Source: Gammaproteobacteria bacterium
GTDB lineage: Bacteria; Gemmatimonadota; Gemmatimonadetes; Longimicrobiales; Gaopeijiaceae
Reading direction: 5' to 3'
Length of the DNA stretch: 64,000 nucleotides
Assembly (NCBI GenBank): GCA_009840525.1
Contig: VXNP01000010.1
Coordinates: 47,182 to 111,181 of the forward strand
Shown: positions 1-9,199 of the stretch, piece by piece
Numbering within the stretch: position 1 is the first letter of the stretch
Layout: every line of letters starts with the position of its first letter
Notes under the pieces: generated by a model
Told to the model about the DNA's origin: nothing
Seen by the model: the letters and a program-made list of their open reading frames with translations, nothing else
Databases searched by the model: none
Program-made: the position numbers and the translations under genes

Positions 1-1007
1 CCCAGAATGGCCACGGTGGAACCGCTGACCGCCTTGCCTTCGTCGTTCAGGGCGTCGCGCACCTGGTCCACGACGAATCGAGGCATGCTTGCGTTGATCT
101 CCGACGCCAGCTCGATGAAGCGGGTGCGGAAGTCGAGCGTGCGCATTTTCCAGGACAGATAGTGGGGATCGACGGGAATGCAGTGCCCCCCCAGGCCGGG
201 ACCCGGGACGAAGCGCATGAACCCGAACGGCTTGGTGGCGGCCGCCTCTACCACCTCCCAGATGTCCACGCCCAGCCGTTCGGCGATGAGGGCGGTCTCG
301 TTTACCAGCCCGATGTTCACTGCCCGGAAGGTGTTCTCCAGGATCTTGCTGAGTTCGGCCACTTCGGCGCTGGACACCGGCACCATGCGGTCGATGAAGC
401 GGCCGTAGCACGCCGCGCCGGCTGCCGTGCACCGGGTCGTCACGCCTCCGATCACCTTGGGCGTGTTGCGTGTCGTCCAGACCTGGTTCCCCGGATCGGT
501 TCGCTCCGGCGAAAAACAGAGGAAGAAGTCCTCCCCCACCACCAATCCGCTCTTCGCGAGCTCTCCGAGAACCACTTCGCGGGTCGTGCCGGGATAGGTG
601 GTCGACTCCAGCACCACCAGCTGACCGCGGCGCAGACCCGCGGAAACGGCGGAGGCGGCCGCCAGGATGAAGGAGATGTCCGGGTCACGGGTCTTCGACA
701 GCGGAGTCGGGACGCTGATGGCGATGACATCGCACTCGGGGAGGCGCGACATGTCGGCGGTCGCGCAAAGCACGCCTGCCCGCACCAGTGCAGCGAGGCG
801 ACTTGAGGGAACATCCGCGATATGGCTCTCGCCCGCGTTGACCCCGTCCACGACGGCCTCGTCGATGTCGAACCCGATGACGCGTATCCCGGCTTCGGCA
901 ACGATGGTCGCGAGGGGAAGTCCAACGTAGCCGAGCCCGACTACCCCCATGGTCAGGTTGCCGGAACGGAAGTGCTCCAGCATCGGATCCTGCTCCTGGT
1001 CGTTCAT
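1..1007 (-). CDS. Nucleotide-sugar dehydrogenase (UDP-GlcNAc/UDP-glucose 6-dehydrogenase family), 3' end outside window
   Basis: Oxidises the C6 hydroxyl of a UDP-sugar to a uronic acid with NAD, feeding cell-surface polysaccharide synthesis. Translating the complement of 1007 to 1 gives an open frame of about 335 residues. It has an N-terminal Rossmann motif (GVVGLGYVGLPLA), the strand motif VIGFDID, the NAD-domain motif SVPTPLS, LESTTYPGTT, and the catalytic-cysteine motif GLGGHCIPVDPHYLSWK followed by the central-domain helix. The HCIPVDPHYLSWK form resembles the WbpA/WecC UDP-N-acetyl sugar branch more than plain UDP-glucose dehydrogenases. I took the ATG at 1007; a second in-frame ATG is at 983. 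The C-terminal UDP-binding domain lies beyond the left edge. It follows rpmB in the same direction, so it may be read from the ribosomal convoy. The exact sugar substrate is not determinable here. Confidence 0.9.
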   Translation of the reverse strand, partial: MNDQEQDPMLEHFRSGNLTMGVVGLGYVGLPLATIVAEAGIRVIGFDIDEAVVDGVNAGESHIADVPSSRLAALVRAGVLCATADMSRLPECDVIAISVPTPLSKTRDPDISFILAAASAVSAGLRRGQLVVLESTTYPGTTREVVLGELAKSGLVVGEDFFLCFSPERTDPGNQVWTTRNTPKVIGGVTTRCTAAGAACYGRFIDRMVPVSSAEVAELSKILENTFRAVNIGLVNETALIAERLGVDIWEVVEAAATKPFGFMRFVPGPGLGGHCIPVDPHYLSWKMRTLDFRTRFIELASEINASMPRFVVDQVRDALNDEGKAVSGSTVAIL

Positions 1008-1065
1008 GCCCCGGGTCCGGAGTCCCGGACCGGACTGGGAGGGCGCTCGCAGGGCGGGAACCCGG

Positions 1066-1284
1066 TCAGGCTTTCCCGCTCGCCTGGAGCCGCGGCGCCT
1101 TCCTGACCATTCCGGCGGAAATGCAGCGGGTGCACACGCGGGCCTTCCGGCGCCGCCCGCCGTCGTCGAGGATGCGAACGGTCTGGAGGTTGGGAAGCCA
1201 CCGGCGCCGGGTCTTGTTGTGAGCGTGGCTCACGTTGTTGCCGGTCGCGGGCCTCTTGGGGCACAGTTCACACACTTTCGCCAT
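1066..1284 (-). CDS. rpmB: 50S ribosomal protein L28
   Basis: Structural protein of the large subunit. The 72-residue product begins [12 protein letters not shown] and has the conserved [15 protein letters not shown] segment. Two CxxC pairs (C5/C8 and C51/C54) mark the zinc-binding form of L28. It stands 87 bp after the small membrane protein at 1372-1941 and 58 bp before the nucleotide-sugar dehydrogenase. It is not next to rpmG, a frequent partner in other bacteria; rpmG is 31 kb upstream next to tuf. Confidence 0.97.
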   Translation of the reverse strand: MAKVCELCPKRPATGNNVSHAHNKTRRRWLPNLQTVRILDDGGRRRKARVCTRCISAGMVRKAPRLQASGKA

Positions 1285-1371
1285 CTGACTCGCCTGATCC
1301 GTTGAACCGCCGTAGCGGAAGCTCTCGTTTCCTGTGGTCGAAAAACCGTCGTCGCGGGGCGCGATCAGGGG

Positions 1372-1941
1372 TTACTGGGACCCGCCTCCTGGCGGAGCAG
1401 CCTCCTCCGCCTCCCCGGCACTCCGCTCGAAATGCTCCAATTCCAGGAACACGTCCGCGAATTCGGCCTCGAGGCGGCCCGTCGGGGTGTTCTCGAACGC
1501 CCCCTGGCTCTCCCATGCGTCCAGCGTGCTGTCGCTCATGATGCGCAGCGTACCCACCACGAAGCTGGCGGTCTCACCGGAGGAAACCGTCATCGGCAAG
1601 GAGTCGCCGGTCAACTCGGGCCCCATCTTCATGAAGAAGTTGTCCTCGTTGGGCAGCTGGGTCCAGAAGGCCTGGTCGCCGACGCGGCTGATCACCTCGA
1701 TGTCCGGAACCCTCAGCAGCGCCCCCTCGAACTGCAGCGCGTTCGTCTCCAGCGACGAAGCAGTGATCGGGATGGCGTCGGCAAACGGATCCTCTTCCGG
1801 GGCGGCCACAACGGCGGTGGTCGTCCCGACCGCCGTCACGTTGAGCCAGTAGAGAAACCCCGCGATGCCCAGGAAGGCCACGATCATGAGTGGAAGTGCC
1901 GCTTTTTCGGCCGCGCCCCGGCGTGATCGGAGATCGAGCAT
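1372..1941 (-). CDS. Unknown membrane-anchored protein
   Basis: I do not recognise this 189-residue protein. Residues about 16-36 form one hydrophobic segment (LPLMIVAFLGIAGFLYWLNV) after a basic N-terminus, so it is probably a single-pass inner-membrane protein or signal-anchored periplasmic protein. The soluble part (about 50-170) is acidic, with alternating hydrophobics and the segment RVGDQAFWTQLPN, and could be a small beta-rich domain. The tail is Glu/Ala/Gly-rich and low complexity. It sits 24 bp after rplQ and before rpmB in the same direction, so it is probably co-transcribed with the alpha operon. A role in translation does not follow from that position. Confidence 0.75.
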   Translation of the reverse strand: MLDLRSRRGAAEKAALPLMIVAFLGIAGFLYWLNVTAVGTTTAVVAAPEEDPFADAIPITASSLETNALQFEGALLRVPDIEVISRVGDQAFWTQLPNEDNFFMKMGPELTGDSLPMTVSSGETASFVVGTLRIMSDSTLDAWESQGAFENTPTGRLEAEFADVFLELEHFERSAGEAEEAAPPGGGSQ

Positions 1942-1965
1942 GGTCCGGTGCCCCTGCGTTTGAGG

Positions 1966-2325
1966 TTAGTCTCGTTCCACGAGTTCGATGAGAGCCATCT
2001 CGGCGGCGTCGCCCCGGCGGTGGCGCAGCTTGAGGATGCGCGTGTACCCGCCCGGACGGCGGGCAAAACCGGGGGCGATCTCGTCGAACAGCCTTCCCTG
2101 AACATCTCGGTCGGAGATCTTTCGCGCAACGAGCCGGCGGGCGTGGAGGTCGCCCCGCTTGGCCAGCGTGATCAGGCGTTCCGCGTAGGGACGCAGTTCC
2201 TTCGCCTTCGCGGTCGTGGTCTCAATTCTCCCGTGCCGGAAAAGCGCGGTTGCCATGTTGCGCAGAAGCGCTCGCCGGTGGCTGGCGGTGCGAGAAAGGT
2301 TGCGTCCGGTTTTGCGATGGCGCAT
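1966..2325 (-). CDS. rplQ: 50S ribosomal protein L17
   Basis: Last ribosomal gene of the alpha operon, binding near the exit tunnel of the large subunit. The product (119 residues from ATG 2325) begins [13 protein letters not shown], the invariant start of L17, and contains [16 protein letters not shown] and the conserved lysine-rich helix. The frame is open to a TTG at 2349, but the eight extra residues are not part of the family, so I chose the ATG. It ends in LIELVERD. It lies 83 bp after rpoA. Confidence 0.96.
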   Translation of the reverse strand: MRHRKTGRNLSRTASHRRALLRNMATALFRHGRIETTTAKAKELRPYAERLITLAKRGDLHARRLVARKISDRDVQGRLFDEIAPGFARRPGGYTRILKLRHRRGDAAEMALIELVERD

Positions 2326-2408
2326 GAGTCGTCGAGGTTCAGCTGGCAATGCCCGGCGGCAGATGGCGGATGCCGGCAGGCCGTGGACTGCTGGCAGCCC
2401 GTGAACGG

Positions 2409-3458
2409 CTAGTCATCGGCCGGTTCCCCGCCACCAGAGCCGGCTTCTTCCTGGGCCAGGAACCACTCGCCGTCCGGACCCGTCGTCAGCGACATTCCGA
2501 GTTCGATGGAGTGCTCGTCGAGGAAAGCGAGGAGTTCTTCCATCGACTTCTGGCCGAAGTTGTCGATGTTGAGGATCTGCTTCTCGGTGCGCCGCACGAG
2601 GTCTCCGAGGGTGCGGAGGTTCTCCTTCTGCAGCGAGTTGCGCGATCGCACCGAGATTTCCGTCACTTCCTCGATGGGGCGCGCAAGTTGCATCCGGATG
2701 CGCGCGGGCAACGGGACCGTCCCGGGCGCGGGCGGCTCGGGAGCCCCATTGACACTGAAGTTCAGCATGTACTCGAGATACCTGCGCACCAGCCCCGCGG
2801 CGTTGGCCATCGCCTGCTCGGGAGGAACGGACCCGTCGGTTTCCACTCTGAACGACAGCCGGTCGAAGTCGGTGCGCTCGCCAACCCGGGTTTCCTCGAC
2901 CGTGAAGTTGGCACGGCGCACCGGATTGTAGATCGCATCGATCGGCACCAGATCGACGGGAGATCCCTCCGGGCGCGGGTGCTGGTCGGAGAGCACGAAA
3001 CCACGGCCCTTGTTGACGTAGAGTTCCATGCTCAGGCTGCGGTCGCCCTCGAGCGTCAGGATGTGCTGGTCCGGATCGAGTATCTCAACGGAAGCCGGCG
3101 CGTTGATCTCGGCCGCCGAAACCGGTCCCGCGGCATCCACATGAACGGTGAGCTTGGCTTCGTCCACATCCTCGTCGAGGGTGAGCACCAGCGCCTTGAG
3201 GTTCTGAATGACCTGATGCACGTCCTCCACCACACCCTGGATGGTCTGGTGCTCGTGCACGACGCCTTCTATGCGGAACGCCCAGATGGCCGCACCCCGC
3301 AACGACGAAACCAGAGCCCGCCGAACGGAATTCCCCAGCGTGTAGCCATAGCCGCGCTCCAGCGGCTGAATGACGAACTCGGCGGTCTTTCCGTTGTCGC
3401 TGAAGCCCGTCACCTCGACGTGCTCGGGAAGTACGAGCCCGGTCAGATCGATCTCCAC
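2409..3458 (-). CDS. rpoA: DNA-directed RNA polymerase alpha subunit
   Basis: Alpha subunit: the N-terminal domain dimerises and assembles beta and beta', and the C-terminal domain contacts UP elements and activators. At 349 residues it is slightly longer than E. coli alpha (329). The N-terminal half has [25 protein letters not shown], the assembly motif. The C-terminal domain has [26 protein letters not shown] followed by helix-hairpin-helix sequence. The tail is acidic and Gly-rich. It lies in the usual order rpsD-rpoA-rplQ, 28 bp after rpsD. Confidence 0.98.
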   Translation of the reverse strand: MEIDLTGLVLPEHVEVTGFSDNGKTAEFVIQPLERGYGYTLGNSVRRALVSSLRGAAIWAFRIEGVVHEHQTIQGVVEDVHQVIQNLKALVLTLDEDVDEAKLTVHVDAAGPVSAAEINAPASVEILDPDQHILTLEGDRSLSMELYVNKGRGFVLSDQHPRPEGSPVDLVPIDAIYNPVRRANFTVEETRVGERTDFDRLSFRVETDGSVPPEQAMANAAGLVRRYLEYMLNFSVNGAPEPPAPGTVPLPARIRMQLARPIEEVTEISVRSRNSLQKENLRTLGDLVRRTEKQILNIDNFGQKSMEELLAFLDEHSIELGMSLTTGPDGEWFLAQEEAGSGGGEPADD

Positions 3459-3486
3459 GCGCTCCTCCGTGGCAGGTTCGACAGCA

Positions 3487-4122
3487 TCACTTCGAGTAAA
3501 GCTCCACGATCAACTGCTCCTGAACCGCCATCGGCACGTCTTGGCGGGTTGGAAGCCGCAGCACCCGCCCGACCCGCGTCTTCTCGTCGACCGCCAGCCA
3601 TTCGGCGGTGTCGGGACGGACGCGCGACTCGAGGCTGGCCTGAACCGGGAGCAGGTCCCGCGACCTGGCCTTGATCGCGATGTCGTCCCCGCCTTCCACC
3701 GCATAGCTGGGTACGTCCACGATGCGGCCGTTCACTTCCACGTGGCGGTGACGGACCAGTTGACGCGCCTGGCTGCGACTCGCTGCGAAACCGAGCCGGA
3801 AGACGACGTTGTCCAAGCGTCGCTCGAGGGCCACCAGCAGGTTCTCTCCGGTCACGCCCGACTGGTGTGCCGCCCTGTTGAACACATTGCGGAACTGCTT
3901 CTCGTGCAGCCCGTAGATTCGCTTGGTCTTCTGCTTTTCGCGCAACTGGAGCGCGTAGTCGGACCGTTTCCGGCGACGGGCCTGTGAGGGACCGTGCTGG
4001 CCGGGCGGGTAGGCCCTGCGCTCGATCGGACACTTCTCCGTGTAGCATTTCAGGCCCTTCAGGAAGAGCTTCTGCCCCTCCCGACGGCAAAGCTTGCAAA
4101 CAGGTCCGGTGTACCGCGCCAT
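3487..4122 (-). CDS. rpsD: 30S ribosomal protein S4
   Basis: Primary 16S rRNA-binding assembly protein and, in many bacteria, translational repressor of the alpha operon. It is 211 residues and begins [16 protein letters not shown]. Four cysteines (C9, C12, C26, C31) form the zinc-binding N-terminal variant of S4. The S4 domain ([18 protein letters not shown]) is present in the second half. It lies 12 bp after rpsK and 28 bp before rpoA. Confidence 0.98.
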   Translation of the reverse strand: MARYTGPVCKLCRREGQKLFLKGLKCYTEKCPIERRAYPPGQHGPSQARRRKRSDYALQLREKQKTKRIYGLHEKQFRNVFNRAAHQSGVTGENLLVALERRLDNVVFRLGFAASRSQARQLVRHRHVEVNGRIVDVPSYAVEGGDDIAIKARSRDLLPVQASLESRVRPDTAEWLAVDEKTRVGRVLRLPTRQDVPMAVQEQLIVELYSK

Positions 4123-4134
4123 CCGTTTCTCTTC

Positions 4135-4530
4135 CTATACCCGGCGCTTCTTGGGTGGCCGACAGCCGTTGTGCGGCAGCGGGGTGACGTCCTCGATGGC
4201 CATGATGTGCAGCCCTGCCGCATAGAGTGCCTGTATGGCCGACTCGCGGCCCGAGCCCGGACCCTGGACGCGCACGCTGACGCGCCGGACCCCGAGGCTC
4301 ACGGCCTCCCGGCCTGCCTGCTCGGCAGCGACCGTGGCGGCGAAGGGAGTCGACTTCTTGGAGCCCTTGAACCCCGCCTTGCCAGCGCTCGACCAGACGA
4401 CCGTATTGCCCGCCGAATCGGTGATGGTGATGATCGTGTTGTTGAAGGTCGCCTTGATGTGTGCCACACCTTCGGCTTCCACGACCTTCTTCGTGCGCCG
4501 GACCCGTGCCGGCTTTCGTGCCTTTGCCAC
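4135..4530 (-). CDS. rpsK: 30S ribosomal protein S11
   Basis: Platform protein of the small subunit that contacts the E-site and S7. The 131-residue product has the signature [19 protein letters not shown], the [12 protein letters not shown] segment and the C-terminal [18 protein letters not shown]. It lies between rpsM (18 bp) and rpsD (12 bp) in the alpha operon. Confidence 0.98.
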   Translation of the reverse strand: MAKARKPARVRRTKKVVEAEGVAHIKATFNNTIITITDSAGNTVVWSSAGKAGFKGSKKSTPFAATVAAEQAGREAVSLGVRRVSVRVQGPGSGRESAIQALYAAGLHIMAIEDVTPLPHNGCRPPKKRRV

Positions 4531-4548
4531 GCGCGTTCTTCCTCGGCC

Positions 4549-4929
4549 CTACTTCCTCGGCGCCTTCTTCTTGCCGGCGATGGCCCGGCGGCGGCCTTTG
4601 TGTGTGCGGGCGTTCGTGTGAGTTCTCTGCCCTCTCACGGGCAGTCCCCGGCGATGGCGCAATCCCCGGTAGCAGCCGATGTCCATCAGCCGCTTGATGT
4701 TCATCGACACCTCGGTCCTGAGCGCGCCCTCGACCTTCAGCTCGGTCTCGATCTGCCTGCGCAGCCGGCTGACGTCCTCGTCGCTGAGGTTGAAGGTGCG
4801 CTTGTCGGGATCCACGCCGGTCGCGTCCAGGATCTCCCTGGCGCGGGTGGGCCCGACTCCGTAGATGTAGGTGAGCGCGACTTCGACGCGCTTGTTTCGC
4901 GGAAGATCGACACCTGCGATTCGTGCCAC
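4549..4929 (-). CDS. rpsM: 30S ribosomal protein S13
   Basis: Head protein of the small subunit that contacts the large subunit and the P-site tRNA through its basic tail. The 126-residue product begins [26 protein letters not shown], includes the helix-two-turn-helix segment and [25 protein letters not shown], and ends in a Lys/Arg-rich tail. It lies 28 bp after rpmJ. Confidence 0.98.
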   Translation of the reverse strand: MARIAGVDLPRNKRVEVALTYIYGVGPTRAREILDATGVDPDKRTFNLSDEDVSRLRRQIETELKVEGALRTEVSMNIKRLMDIGCYRGLRHRRGLPVRGQRTHTNARTHKGRRRAIAGKKKAPRK

Positions 4930-4957
4930 GGCTCGCGTTCCGAAACTCGGGAGATCC

Positions 4958-5074
4958 CTAACCCTGCCGCTGCTTGTGGCGGGGGTTGCGTGCGCAGATG
5001 ACGCGGACGACGCCGCGCCTGCGGATCACCTTGCAGTGCTCGCAGATGGCCTTCACGCTGCTCCGCACTTTCAT
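4958..5074 (-). CDS. rpmJ: 50S ribosomal protein L36
   Basis: Only 38 codons; found by reading the complement of 5074-4958. It begins [17 protein letters not shown] and has zinc ligands C11, C14, C27 and H33, the zinc-binding form. The upstream sequence carries a GAGGAGC-type ribosome-binding site just before the ATG. It lies between map (91 bp upstream) and rpsM. infA, which commonly sits between map and rpmJ, is not present. Confidence 0.96.
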   Translation of the reverse strand: MKVRSSVKAICEHCKVIRRRGVVRVICARNPRHKQRQG

Positions 5075-5165
5075 TTCGGCTGCTCCTCGGCGACGGGGTG
5101 GTCTGCTTCACTGCACAGAAATTGAAAGATAACCGAAAGCCCGTTGGGGCTCAATGGCGATGCCG

Positions 5166-5957
5166 TCATGTGGAGGCGGGCACCGGGTGTGGCGATGCGG
5201 TCAGCACGCGTGCTCGCTTTCCGGTGACGGCTACGGTGTGCTCGAAATGGGCGGAGGGGGAACCATCTCTGGTCACCACGGTCCATCCGTCGTCGAGGGT
5301 GCGGATGGACCCGGCCCCGGCCGTGAGCATGGGCTCGATCGCCAGGACCATTCCGTCGAGCAGTCGCGGACCCTGTCCGGGACGTCCGAAGTTGGGCACC
5401 TGAGGCGCTTCGTGCACCTCCCGCCCCACTCCATGCCCCACCAAGTCGCGGACGATGGCAAATCCGGTCTCGCGAACGGCGCCTTCCACAGCCGCGCCGA
5501 TGTCACCGACATGGTTGCCCGGCACGGCTGCGGCGATGGCCCGGGCCAGCGCCTCCCTCGTGATCTCCAGCAGTCGGCGCGTCGCCGCGCCTACGTCCCC
5601 CACCGTGAATGTGCTCGCCGAATCGGAGCACCACCCGTTGAGCCTGACCCCTACATCCACCGAAACGATGTCGCCGTCCTGCAGGACGCGGCGCGGGCTG
5701 GGAATCCCGTGAACGACCTCCGCATTGGTTGAGGTGCACACGGCGCCCGGGAAACCGTACAGCCCCTTGAATGCCGGAACCGCTCCGTCGTGGGAGCGGA
5801 TGAAATCCTCGCACAGGCGGTCGAGTTCGCCCGTCGTTACACCGGGACGCACGACATCTTCCAGAACGCCAAGGAGTTCGCCGATGATGGCTCCACCCCG
5901 GGCGATTTCGGCGATCTCGGGTTCGCTCTTCAGTCGAATCACTTGGTTCCGTTGCAC
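5166..5957 (-). CDS. map: Methionine aminopeptidase type I
   Basis: Removes the initiator methionine from nascent proteins whose second residue is small. The 263-residue pita-bread enzyme keeps all five metal ligands of the family: the two Asp of VDVGV and CSDSA, His of GHGVGREVHE, Glu of LAIEPM and Glu of HFEHTV. The substrate-binding His of VVHGIP is also present. It overlaps the end of adk by 19 bp, so translation is probably coupled. The order secY-adk-map is the usual end of the spc operon. Confidence 0.97.
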   Translation of the reverse strand: MQRNQVIRLKSEPEIAEIARGGAIIGELLGVLEDVVRPGVTTGELDRLCEDFIRSHDGAVPAFKGLYGFPGAVCTSTNAEVVHGIPSPRRVLQDGDIVSVDVGVRLNGWCSDSASTFTVGDVGAATRRLLEITREALARAIAAAVPGNHVGDIGAAVEGAVRETGFAIVRDLVGHGVGREVHEAPQVPNFGRPGQGPRLLDGMVLAIEPMLTAGAGSIRTLDDGWTVVTRDGSPSAHFEHTVAVTGKRARVLTASPHPVPAST

Positions 5958-6625
5958 CTCGGTTCAGTCTCGCCCGCCGGGATGCGCCGCAACGCCGCCC
6001 GAACCGACCGGTACGTTTCTTCGATGCCCTGCGTGCCGTCCAGGCGCGCGACCGGCGGCGCCCCTTCCTCGTAGTACGCGATGATTGGTTCCGTCTGCGC
6101 CTCGTAGACCCGGAGACGGCGCAGGATGGTTTGTGGACGGTCGTCCTCCCGATGGATCAGCGGCTTTCCGGTCTCGTCGCAGACACCGTCTACCCGCGGA
6201 GGATCGTCGTGGACGTTGTAGACCCGCCCGTTCGGGCTGATGCGGCGCCCACCGATTCTGCGCAGCACGACCTGCTCGGGCACATCCAGGACGACGACGC
6301 GCTCCACGGCCCGTCCCGTGCGCGCGAGGGCGTCGTCCAGCGCCCGCGCCTGGGGCAGCGTGCGCGGAAAGCCGTCGAAGAGAATCGGCGCGTCCGCGGG
6401 AAACCCCTCGAGAGTCTCCTCCACCAGTGCGACGATCACCTCGTCCGGAACCAGCTCGCCCGCATCCATGTAGCGCCGGGCCGCATCACCCAGTTCGGTG
6501 CCGGCCTGGCGCGCGGCGCGCAGCAGATCTCCGGTGGCGATCTTGCGAAAGCCCACATCGCGGATGAGTTTCGCGCTCTGCGTGCCCTTGCCGGCACCGG
6601 GGGGACCCAGGAAAACGGCGATCAT
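5939..6625 (-). CDS. adk: Adenylate kinase
   Basis: Interconverts ATP + AMP and 2 ADP in the cytosol. The P-loop GPPGAGKGT is at residues 7-15, followed by the AMP-binding ATGDLLR and the FDGFPRTLPQA motif. The LID (GRRISPNGRVYNVHDDPPR) is the long form but lacks the four-cysteine zinc knuckle; it has a single Cys. At 228 residues it is slightly longer than usual because of a C-terminal tail. It lies 42 bp after secY and overlaps map. Confidence 0.97.
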   Translation of the reverse strand: MIAVFLGPPGAGKGTQSAKLIRDVGFRKIATGDLLRAARQAGTELGDAARRYMDAGELVPDEVIVALVEETLEGFPADAPILFDGFPRTLPQARALDDALARTGRAVERVVVLDVPEQVVLRRIGGRRISPNGRVYNVHDDPPRVDGVCDETGKPLIHREDDRPQTILRRLRVYEAQTEPIIAYYEEGAPPVARLDGTQGIEETYRSVRAALRRIPAGETEPRCNGTK

Positions 6626-6667
6626 GATGCCTGCGCCAGAGCTCCGGCTGCGATCACGCCGACCGCA

Positions 6668-7981
6668 TCAGACGTAGCGCCCCCGGCCCCGCATCTTGAC
6701 CCTCCCCTTCTTCATGAAGCCGTCGTAGTGGCGAAGAAGCAGGTGTTGCTGGGCCTGCTGCACGGTGTCCAGCCCTACCCCGACCACAATCAGCAGGCTG
6801 GTGCCCCCGAAGAAGAAGGTCTGGATGTTGAACCAGTCGAAGATCCAGAAGGGCAACAGCGCGATGATGGCAAGGTAGATCGAGCCCGGAAGCGTGATGC
6901 GGGTCAGGATCCTGTCGATGTATTCGGCCGTGCGCGCGCCCGGCTTGACCCCGGGGATGAAGGCCCCCTGCTTCTTCAGGTTCTCCGCCAGATCCACCGG
7001 ATTGAAGATGATGGCGGTGTAGAAGTAGGTGAAGAAGAGGATCAGGAGCGAGTAGCTCCCGTAGTAGAGCCAGCTCCCCGGCTGGAAGAGGTCCGAGATC
7101 TCGCGGAGAAAGCCGGCGCTCGAGAAGGCCGCGAGCGTGCCCGGCACGATGATGAACGACTGTGCGAAGATGATCGGCATGACGCCGGCCGAGTTCACGC
7201 GCAGCGGCACGAAGCTCTTCTGGCCTTCGCGGATACGCCCGCGCCCCATCACCTTGCGTGGTATCTGAACCGGGATCTTGCGGGCCGCCATGGTCATCGC
7301 CACCACACCCGCAGTCACCCCCACGACCACGGCACCCAGCGCCGCGAGGCCGACCACGCTGATTTCTCCGACCACGAACGACTCCCAGGTCCGGCCGATC
7401 GCCGCCGGGAATCCCTCGATGATGGAGAAGAAGATCAGCAGCGACATGCCGTTGCCGATGCCGTGTTCGGTAATCTGCTCTCCCAGCCACATGACGAAGA
7501 CGGCACCGACGGTGAGCGCAACGACGGTGGTGAACATGAACAGCACGCCGGGGGTGCGCACCGCGCCGGGAATGCTGGACAGGAACACCGCGTAGCCGTA
7601 GGCCTGGATGATGGACAGCACGACCGTCGTGTAGCGCGTCCACTGGGTGAGCTTCTTGCGCCCCTGTTCCCCCTCCTTCTGCAGCTTCTCGATCGTGGGA
7701 ACCACCGCGGAGAGCAGCTGGAACATGATCGAGGCGGAGATATAGGGCATGATGCCGAGCGCCAGGATGGTGGCCCGGCTGAGACCGCCCCCCACGAACA
7801 TGTCGTAGATCCCGAACAGCGTGTTGCTCAGCTGCCCGAACTGCTGGCGCAGGATGTTCACGTCGAGGCCGGGCACGGTAATGTGCGCCCCCAGCCTGTA
7901 GACGAGAAGGATGAACAGCGTGAAGAGGATCTTCTGCTTGAGTTCCGGGACCCGGAACAGATTGGGAATCGGGTTCGCCAT
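6668..7981 (-). CDS. secY: Protein translocase subunit SecY
   Basis: Central pore of the Sec translocase in the inner membrane; the partner SecE is encoded at 32061. The 437-residue product has the ten-helix pattern, the plug region after helix 1 (PGLDVNILRQQFGQ), the helix 5-6 loop IPVQIPRKVMGRGR and the conserved helix 7 region. It lies in the canonical rplO-secY-adk order, 26 bp after rplO. Confidence 0.98.
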   Translation of the reverse strand: MANPIPNLFRVPELKQKILFTLFILLVYRLGAHITVPGLDVNILRQQFGQLSNTLFGIYDMFVGGGLSRATILALGIMPYISASIMFQLLSAVVPTIEKLQKEGEQGRKKLTQWTRYTTVVLSIIQAYGYAVFLSSIPGAVRTPGVLFMFTTVVALTVGAVFVMWLGEQITEHGIGNGMSLLIFFSIIEGFPAAIGRTWESFVVGEISVVGLAALGAVVVGVTAGVVAMTMAARKIPVQIPRKVMGRGRIREGQKSFVPLRVNSAGVMPIIFAQSFIIVPGTLAAFSSAGFLREISDLFQPGSWLYYGSYSLLILFFTYFYTAIIFNPVDLAENLKKQGAFIPGVKPGARTAEYIDRILTRITLPGSIYLAIIALLPFWIFDWFNIQTFFFGGTSLLIVVGVGLDTVQQAQQHLLLRHYDGFMKKGRVKMRGRGRYV

Positions 7982-8007
7982 CTCCTACCCCGTCTAGCGG
8001 ATTGACG

Positions 8008-8457
8008 TCAGCGCGAGCCGGACACGGTCACCGTGCCCCCGGCGGCTTCGATCTTGCGGCGCGCGGACGCGCTGAACGCGTGCGCCTCGACATGCATCGC
8101 CCGCTCCGCTTCACCCGTGCCGAGCACTTTTACCGGCTTCCGGCCCCCGCCGGCCACCCCGGCCCGGACGAGCGCCTCCAGGGTGATCCGGTCGGTGTCG
8201 AGGCGGTTCAGGTCGCCGACGTTGATGACGGCGTACTCGACGCGTCCGCGGTTCTTGAACCCCCGCTTGGGGATGCGCCGCTGCAGGGGCATCTGCCCGC
8301 CCTCGAACCAGGCGGGAACCGTGCCGCCGCTCCTGGACTTCTGACCGTTGTGTCCCCTGCCGGCCGTCTTGCCCAGCCCGGATCCGGGTCCGCGCCCGAC
8401 ACGCTTGCGCGCCTTGCGTGATCCCGGTACGGGGCTCAGCCGGTGAAGTTCTGACAT
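8008..8457 (-). CDS. rplO: 50S ribosomal protein L15
   Basis: Late-assembly large-subunit protein. The 149-residue product has the glycine-rich RVGRGPGSGLGKTAGRGHNGQKSR segment and KRGFKNRGRVEYAVINV. It lies 18 bp after rpmD and 26 bp before secY. Confidence 0.98.
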   Translation of the reverse strand: MSELHRLSPVPGSRKARKRVGRGPGSGLGKTAGRGHNGQKSRSGGTVPAWFEGGQMPLQRRIPKRGFKNRGRVEYAVINVGDLNRLDTDRITLEALVRAGVAGGGRKPVKVLGTGEAERAMHVEAHAFSASARRKIEAAGGTVTVSGSR

Positions 8458-8475
8458 CGGTGCGATCTCCGTCGT

Positions 8476-8670
8476 TCAGGTGACTTCGGTGACTTCCACC
8501 AGGTGGCTGACCTGGCGGATCATGCCTCTGATGGCCGGGGTGTCCGTGTGCACAACCGACTGCTGGTGCCTGCGGATCCCCAGGGCGCGCAATGTCCGCC
8601 GGTGTGTGCTCAGCCTCCCGATGCCGCTGCGCACCTGCTTGATCCGGATCTTCCCGGGCGTGTCGGACAC
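8476..8670 (-). CDS. rpmD: 50S ribosomal protein L30
   Basis: Small large-subunit protein with the ferredoxin-like L30 fold ([25 protein letters not shown], then [13 protein letters not shown]). The frame is open to 8712, inside rpsE, but a GTG at 8670 is preceded by GGGAGG at eight bases and starts only 4 bp after the rpsE stop. This gives 64 residues, the usual L30 length, so I chose it. Confidence 0.95.
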   Translation of the reverse strand: MSDTPGKIRIKQVRSGIGRLSTHRRTLRALGIRRHQQSVVHTDTPAIRGMIRQVSHLVEVTEVT

Positions 8671-8674
8671 GGGC

Positions 8675-9199
8675 CTATCCTCCCAGTTCTTCGACGCTGA
8701 TGCCGCGCTCACGCGCGACCTGCTCGGGCGTGGCCAGCCGCGTCAGGCCGTTCAGCGTCGCCTTGACCACGTTGATGGGGTTGTTCGAACCGAGACTCTT
8801 GGTCAGGACGTCGGTGACCCCCGCAGCCTCCAGCACCGCGCGGACCGGACCACCGGCGATCACCCCGGTGCCTGGCGCCGCGGGACGAAGGAGCACCCGG
8901 CCCGCGCCCCACCGGCCGATGATTTCATGAGGGAGGGTGCCTTGAACGATCGACACGTTCTGCATGTTCCGCCGTGCCCGCTCGAACGCCTTGCGGATGG
9001 CCTCCGCAACGTCGCTCGCCTTGGCCAGCGCGACGCCCATGTTGCCCTTCTGGTCGCCCACCGAGACGAGCGCGGTGAACGAGAAGCGGCGTCCGCCCTT
9101 CACCACCTTGGCGACCCGGTTGATGTGGATGACGTTCTCGACGAGTTCGCTCTCACGCGAGCGGTCGCTGTTGGCACCTCTACCTCTGTTTCTGGCCAT
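8675..9199 (-). CDS. rpsE: 30S ribosomal protein S5
   Basis: Small-subunit protein at the mRNA entry, important for decoding fidelity. The 174-residue product has the double-stranded-RNA-binding N-terminal domain ([20 protein letters not shown]) and the [17 protein letters not shown] and [26 protein letters not shown] segments. The ATG shares its A with the rplR stop (TGATG), so translation is coupled. Confidence 0.98.
   Translation of the reverse strand: MARNRGRGANSDRSRESELVENVIHINRVAKVVKGGRRFSFTALVSVGDQKGNMGVALAKASDVAEAIRKAFERARRNMQNVSIVQGTLPHEIIGRWGAGRVLLRPAAPGTGVIAGGPVRAVLEAAGVTDVLTKSLGSNNPINVVKATLNGLTRLATPEQVARERGISVEELGG

Noticed and set aside
6131..8005. Very long plus-strand open frame opposite secY and adk (and similar ones opposite rpoC and fusA)
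   Set aside because: High G+C leaves few stops on the antisense strand; the minus-strand genes are clear family members.
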